Virus record (IMG/VR): IMGVR_UViG_3300025102_000294
Coordinates: 1-23,769 of that record
Length of the DNA: 23,769 bases
Source: a virus
Reading direction: 5' to 3' (one strand)
The position numbers and the translations under genes are program-made. Positions 20,047-23,769 of this stretch are shown piece after piece. The notes under the pieces are model-generated. The model was not told where the DNA came from. It ran no database searches and saw only the letters and a program-made list of their open reading frames with translations. Within the stretch, counting starts at the first letter, position 1. Each line of letters starts with the position of its first letter.

Positions 20047-20071
20047 AAGAGCCTCCGGGCTCTTTTTTTTT
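20047..20071 (+). terminator. Intrinsic terminator after the P2 gene
   Basis: AAGAGCC (20047-20053) pairs perfectly with GGCTCTT (20058-20064) around loop TCCG, followed by a run of nine T (20063-20071). It shares GAGCCTCCGG with the terminator at 11060. It separates the P2 unit from the tail genes that begin at 20115, so those need their own promoter or antitermination. Confidence 0.9.
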
Positions 20072-20114
20072 GCCTTAACTTTCAGAGCGTAAGCAAACCA
20101 CGAAACCGCGTCTT

Positions 20115-20777
20115 ATGAGTGTGAAGCTATCCCTCCCCGCAACCTTTGCCGACCTCACCTTGCGCCATCTTCAGGTGCTTGAGACGTCCGACGACCCCAT
20201 GACGTGCGTGGGCGCCGTTACGGGCACCGATTGGGAGGAATTAAGGGATATGCCCCGCGCTTTGATTCAAGAGGCATACAACCACCTCCAAACGCTTCGC
20301 AAGGCCGAAACACAACGCCACCTCGAGACGTTCGAGCTCAACGGCACGCGATACGGCTTCGTGCCGAACTGGGACGAGTTCACGGCAGGGGAGTGGATTG
20401 ACGCGGAGCAACTGTGTGGGGACTTTTGGAAAAACGCTCACAAGGTCATGGCTTTGTTGTTCCGTCCCGTCGCAAGGGAGTGGGGCAACCGCTACGAGAT
20501 AGAGCCCTACACGGCCAAGGAAGACGCCGAGGCGTTCCTCGATATGCCAGCGGACCAAGTGGCGGGGGCCCTGCTTTTTTTTTCGACTACCAAAAACGAA
20601 CTTCTGAGCACTTTGCAGTCCTCTTTGATTCAAGCGGCGATGAAGGTGGCGACGACTTCGGGGAGAAGTGGGGGTGGTATCCTGTCCTCCATTCTCTTGC
20701 GGGTGAGGACGTTCTTCGCATCGAAGCCGTCACCAAGCTCACCGTCGGTCATGTATTCACCCACCTCGCATTCCTGA
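20115..20777 (+). CDS. Tail-associated protein, unshifted product
   Basis: The zero-frame reading gives 220 residues. The first 150 look like a real domain: DLTLRHLQVLETSDDPMTCV, FVPNWDEFTAGEWIDAEQLC and NAHKVMALLFRPVAREWGNR, a pattern I associate with tail genes of Bacteroidota phages. After the T9 run (20575-20583) the zero frame continues for a while in a plausible way (NELLSTLQSSLIQAAMK), then becomes Ser/Pro-rich and unlike a protein domain (KPSPSSPSVMYSPTSHS). The expected C-terminal region is instead found in the -1 frame. The short form could be a genuine minor or major product, as with tail-assembly chaperones, or an artefact of a sequence error. Confidence 0.5.
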   Translation: MSVKLSLPATFADLTLRHLQVLETSDDPMTCVGAVTGTDWEELRDMPRALIQEAYNHLQTLRKAETQRHLETFELNGTRYGFVPNWDEFTAGEWIDAEQLCGDFWKNAHKVMALLFRPVAREWGNRYEIEPYTAKEDAEAFLDMPADQVAGALLFFSTTKNELLSTLQSSLIQAAMKVATTSGRSGGGILSSILLRVRTFFASKPSPSSPSVMYSPTSHS

Positions 20778-20815
20778 GGGACTTGGAGTTTAAACGCAAA
20801 CAGGCGACAGCATGA
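20115..20815 (+). CDS. Tail-associated protein, -1 frameshifted full-length product
   Basis: Moving to the -1 frame in or after the T9 run gives about 233 residues ending at TGA 20815. The -1 frame reads GEKWGWYPVLHSLAGEDVLR, then IEAVTKLTVGHVFTHLAFLR, a pattern I associate with the conserved C-terminus of this Bacteroidota phage family. Its TGA overlaps the next gene's ATG (20812), the same coupling seen across the genome; this independently supports the shifted end. The frameshift could be programmed, as in phage tail-assembly chaperones, or reflect a one-base indel in the sequence. The N-terminal domain is as in the unshifted entry. The function is tail assembly by context only. Confidence 0.6.
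20576..20582 (+). other. Slippery heptamer T_TTT_TTT for -1 frameshifting
   Basis: In the zero frame the codons are CTT-TTT-TTT-TCG, so positions 20576-20582 form the canonical X_XXY_YYZ heptamer with all T, inside a run of nine T. Slipping back one base gives TTT-TTT-TTC-GAC in the -1 frame. No obvious strong hairpin directly downstream was found by eye. Confidence 0.5.
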
Positions 20816-21267
20816 TAACTTACACCAACATCGTGAACCGTTTCGAGGCATTCGTTGCGGCCAACCCGTTCGTGTCGACGTTCTCATTTGGCTCGCCCTC
20901 CGACGTCGATTTGGATAAGCTCGAAACCTACCCCATCCTGCACCTCGTGTACACGGGGGCCAGCTACGAAGGGAGCTCCAAGACCTACTCTTTCGAGGTG
21001 TACATCCTTGACAACCCGCCCAACAGCGAAGCCAAAGTGGACTTTCAAAAGGGCGCCATCACAAACGCCGAACAGGTGGCCGAGGACATCTTGGCCGACA
21101 TGGAGCGCGGTGGGGAGGTGTTCACCTTTGCCCATCGCTTCGACGTCGCCAGCGCCTCCACCGTCCCCCTTGAGGAGGAGGGAAGCAACGTACTGTCCGG
21201 CGTCCTCTTGAACCTTTCCGTGACCGTTGGTTACGAACACAACTCTTGCATTTCACCACTCACATGA
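20812..21267 (+). CDS. Tail terminator/completion-like protein
   Basis: ATG 20812 overlaps the TGA of the shifted upstream product, giving 151 residues. The sequence starts ITYTNIVNRFEAFVAANPFV and has DKLETYPILHLVYTGASYEG, KTYSFEVYILDNPP, and AEQVAEDILADMERGGEVF. I associate this pattern with a small tail protein of Bacteroidota phages. The size and alpha/beta order resemble tail terminators (lambda gpU-like), which close the tail tube, but that function is inference. Its TGA overlaps the fibre gene's ATG (21264). Confidence 0.6.
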   Translation: MITYTNIVNRFEAFVAANPFVSTFSFGSPSDVDLDKLETYPILHLVYTGASYEGSSKTYSFEVYILDNPPNSEAKVDFQKGAITNAEQVAEDILADMERGGEVFTFAHRFDVASASTVPLEEEGSNVLSGVLLNLSVTVGYEHNSCISPLT

Positions 21268-23447
21268 ACAACTGGAAACTTCGCGCCACGTACAGCGGCG
21301 ACAATACAATGGACTTCGTCGAAGTCAATGGCTACCTTGCTTCGCCGTCAAGCTCCGAACCTCAGATGAAGGTTGTCCCATTCGGAGATAAGTACGCCGC
21401 AGCGTTGCGCAAAGCGGCAAGCGAAACATTTGGCCCCGTTTCAAACCAAGTGCCCGGGATTTGCAACGGCACATTTACCCACACCGGGTCAGGCTCTGCG
21501 ACGGTGTCGGCGACTACGCTCACCGGGTCAGGCTCAAGCGCTACTTTTACCTATTCATTCCTTGCCGACGGCACGCTCTCGACCATTGTCGCGGCGGCGG
21601 GAGGAAGCAACTACAAGGTGGGGGACAAGCTCCGCATCACCACAAGCGCAGCACATGGTTCACAGGTCATCGAGTTCCGTTTGGTCGATGGGTCCAATGG
21701 CGTGTTGTTGACTGTCCGGTTGATTCACGACCGCAACAACCCACTCCCCTTCCCCGTGCATCGAGCAAGGGTCAACGAATCCTCGAGCTTCACCTTTCAG
21801 GTGCTCGACTACCGGGGCCAACAGGTCTTCCCACGTCCACAGGACAAGCTCCTCGACAAGTACCCCAACGCGGCGGCGGCCTACGGCTTGCGCAAGTTGC
21901 GTTCGGCCTACCTCGGTCCAGCTATACAAGTAAGGCGGGCAAGTGACAACGCATCGAAGGACATCTACTTCGATTCACAAGGCAACCTCGACACTGCCGA
22001 CTTGGTAGCGTTTGCAGGTGGGTCTTCATTCATCCGCACTTGGTATGACCAGTCAGGCAACGGAAACGACGCACTACAAACAGCGGCGGCAAGTCAACCA
22101 CGCATCTCGCAGCTGGACGGCTCGCTTGTCACGGTCAACGGCAAGCCCGCCCTTGACTTCGACGGAAGCGACGACCAGTTTTCTATCGACGGCTCGGACC
22201 TGTACGGCCAAGACCGTTTGGACGCATATATGCACTATCAAACAACGGACGCGGCATACATCATGTTCGTAGGTGACACGGGCGGCAAGTACAGCTTTGT
22301 GCCTCAAGACCAAGGAACCGACACCGCCTTGTCCTCGCAGTACGACATCGATGGAACTCTACCTACGCTGTACGTCAACGGAATCAAACCGGGCATCGTT
22401 TCAGGCACCACAGACCGAGACGACCTTCACACAATGATGGTCACCAACGCGGCCTCACACTCCAACGGTGCCATCATGGTGCACGAAGCCGCTGGCACGC
22501 AGGGGTGGACAGACTTTGGCGTCAGCACATACAGCGGCTTTCGGTTCCTCGGCAAGCTGACCGAGATGGTGCTTTACAACACCGACCAGTCGGCCAACCG
22601 CGAGAACATCGAGAAGGACATGGCCCTGCACTCGGGAGCCTACCAAGTGGAGGATGCGCCGTTGCTTGACGCCTACGGGGGTGCCCATGCGGCCTACTCC
22701 CTCCGCAAGCTGAACAGCGATTACACGGGTGCGGCCATTCGGGTGCGTGCTACCCGCACGGGAAGCCCGGAGCAAGACATCGGCTTTGACGCTGACGGCA
22801 ACTTGGACACCGCCGCATTGCTTGCGTTCACAGGTTCTAACAGCGGCTACATAAAAACGTGGTACGACCAAAGCGGCAACGGGAACGACGTCACGCAGGA
22901 GGCCACTAACAAACAACCGAAGATTGCCTACTCCAACAATACCGTCGTCAGCGTCAGCGGACGCCCGGCCCCAGTTTTCCAAGGCTCCGCCGCCCTACCC
23001 TTCGACAACACGGGCCTCGACATCGGCAACCTTTCGTCCTTCACGGTTCTGAAGTATCAAGATACCGCAGGCTCTGAAATCGGGCTTGGTGTCAGTGGTG
23101 GTGGCGGCAACAAGCGATGGTACTCGCCATACCTTGTAGGCGGCACTTTTGCGTATGGATATGCAGCGTCGCCACAAGGCGTTAACACCACAGCCAACAC
23201 CAACAACAACCTCCACACCATGATTGCGGGAGCTACGCAGACCGACATGGAGGCTTTCCTTAATGGCACAAGCGTCGGCACCGCTACGCTCGCCACGGGC
23301 ATTGATACAACCAAGAGCGGCATCGGAAACCTTGACAGCGCCTTTCAAATGGACGGCTTCATCCAAGAGGTCGTCGTCTACTCCAGCGACCAAAGCGAGC
23401 GCCGCGAAGGCATCGAACGCAACATCTCAAACCACTACGACTTATGA
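21264..23447 (+). CDS. Receptor-binding tail fibre with two concanavalin-like domains
   Basis: ATG 21264 overlaps the upstream TGA; the ATG at 21246 would add six residues. Of 727 residues, 1-190 are beta-rich and include a repeated GSGSA/TGSGSS element. Two related domains follow, at about 196-455 and 465-727. Both have AAYGLRKLRSAY or AAYSLRKLNSDY, then DIYFDSQGNLDTADLVAF or DIGFDADGNLDTAALLAF, and WYDQSGNGND (260-269; about 533-542). This resembles the arabinofuranosidase-B-like (GH54, concanavalin fold) domains often found in surface-binding proteins. They may bind or cleave host polysaccharide; I cannot confirm catalytic residues. It is the likely host-recognition protein. Confidence 0.75.
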   Translation: MNNWKLRATYSGDNTMDFVEVNGYLASPSSSEPQMKVVPFGDKYAAALRKAASETFGPVSNQVPGICNGTFTHTGSGSATVSATTLTGSGSSATFTYSFLADGTLSTIVAAAGGSNYKVGDKLRITTSAAHGSQVIEFRLVDGSNGVLLTVRLIHDRNNPLPFPVHRARVNESSSFTFQVLDYRGQQVFPRPQDKLLDKYPNAAAAYGLRKLRSAYLGPAIQVRRASDNASKDIYFDSQGNLDTADLVAFAGGSSFIRTWYDQSGNGNDALQTAAASQPRISQLDGSLVTVNGKPALDFDGSDDQFSIDGSDLYGQDRLDAYMHYQTTDAAYIMFVGDTGGKYSFVPQDQGTDTALSSQYDIDGTLPTLYVNGIKPGIVSGTTDRDDLHTMMVTNAASHSNGAIMVHEAAGTQGWTDFGVSTYSGFRFLGKLTEMVLYNTDQSANRENIEKDMALHSGAYQVEDAPLLDAYGGAHAAYSLRKLNSDYTGAAIRVRATRTGSPEQDIGFDADGNLDTAALLAFTGSNSGYIKTWYDQSGNGNDVTQEATNKQPKIAYSNNTVVSVSGRPAPVFQGSAALPFDNTGLDIGNLSSFTVLKYQDTAGSEIGLGVSGGGGNKRWYSPYLVGGTFAYGYAASPQGVNTTANTNNNLHTMIAGATQTDMEAFLNGTSVGTATLATGIDTTKSGIGNLDSAFQMDGFIQEVVVYSSDQSERREGIERNISNHYDL

Positions 23448-23769
23448 GCTATATCCTAATCTCAGCAAACGACGACTTGACGTCGCAGGAGCGCGCCGAA
23501 CTCATCACCCGCGAGCTCTACAACATCACGGCCCCCGAAGCCATGCAACACGACTACCAAGCCGACGGCACCGTCTTCGGCCTCGTGGAGCACCCCGACG
23601 GGGGCAACTGGGCCATGCACATCGACGAGGACTGGGTCATCTACTGCCACGACGACGTGGACCTTGCTCGCCTTGTGGGTGCCTTCCCTGAAGTGCCCGC
23701 CGACGAGGTGGCAAGCCTCAGCGCCTTGATTGAGTCGAGCGAAAAGATTGAGTTCGCCCAAATCATTCC
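23444..23769 (+). CDS. Partial gene at the window end, function unknown
   Basis: ATG 23444 overlaps the fibre TGA (ATGA), and the frame stays open to the window end (108 codons). The product starts MSYILISANDDLTSQERAEL, then ITRELYNITAPEAMQH and TVFGLVEHPDGGNWAMHIDE, with an acidic, helical end (PADEVASLSALIESSEKIEF). The position right after the receptor-binding protein suggests a tail-fibre partner or chaperone. No family is recognised. Confidence 0.6.
   Translation, partial: MSYILISANDDLTSQERAELITRELYNITAPEAMQHDYQADGTVFGLVEHPDGGNWAMHIDEDWVIYCHDDVDLARLVGAFPEVPADEVASLSALIESSEKIEFAQII

Noticed and set aside
20076-20083. TAACTTTC as a -7 box for the tail operon
   Set aside because: One mismatch to the consensus and no TTTG at the right distance upstream; too weak to call.
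21482-21535. Repeated CACCGGGTCAGGCTC, 39 bp apart
   Set aside because: The period is 13 whole codons and it encodes the same TGSGS peptide, so it is a protein-level repeat of the fibre, not a DNA site.
1-23769. CRISPR arrays, integrase, attachment sites, insertion sequences
   Set aside because: I looked for spaced direct repeats, recombinase motifs and terminal inverted repeats and found none that I can support.

Overview
The window is part of the genome of a tailed double-stranded DNA phage (or a phage-like contig). It has a long-tailed, siphovirus-like gene set and every gene I can support lies on the + strand. The host is probably a member of the Bacteroidota. Two intergenic promoters carry the phylum's distinctive -7 box (TATCTTTG, consensus TAnnTTTG), one of them with a TTTG box exactly 20 nt upstream. 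Genes show almost no Shine-Dalgarno sequences, and many structural proteins have the look of Bacteroidota phage families. The DNA is GC-rich for that phylum. I see no integrase, excisionase or immunity region, so nothing in the window points to lysogeny. Both ends cut through a gene.

Layout. (1) 1-11007, late genes: the end of a tail-tip protein, a tiny membrane protein, tape measure, XkdF-like prohead protease, acidic scaffold, major capsid protein, tail tube, a small structural protein, portal, head-tail connector, holin-like protein, M15 peptidase endolysin and a calcineurin-like phosphoesterase. A strong terminator closes it (11060-11091). (2) 11137-19773, a tightly packed early/middle operon driven by promoter P1. 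It holds about a dozen small proteins (several helix-turn-helix or zinc-ribbon), a winged-helix replication initiator, a helper gene overlapping it, NinG, a sigma-like factor, a stand-alone DnaA domain IV, a ParB-like protein and both terminase subunits. (3) 19781-20071, a miniature unit: promoter P2, one 66-residue gene, one terminator. (4) 20115-23769, tail genes: a gene whose reading frame must shift by -1, a tail-completion-like protein, a large receptor-binding-type protein with two tandem concanavalin-like domains, and a truncated gene. Blocks 4 and 1 are probably one late operon in the circular or concatemeric genome, so the window may be most of the genome.

The most interesting signals are in the DNA itself. 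First, two and a half 22-bp repeats with a dyad core lie inside the initiator gene, just upstream of an AT-rich stretch. Because 22 is not a multiple of three, each copy is read in a different frame, so selection must be on DNA; this looks like a lambda-O-style origin. Second, P1 and P2 are homologous, and each has its -7 box exactly enclosed by TGTCY-N8-GGACA, suggesting a shared operator. P2 has a second such palindrome over its -33 box. In both promoters the ATG lies within 4 nt of the -7 box, so the mRNAs may be leaderless. Third, three G-run/C-run hairpins punctuate the capsid and tail-tube genes.
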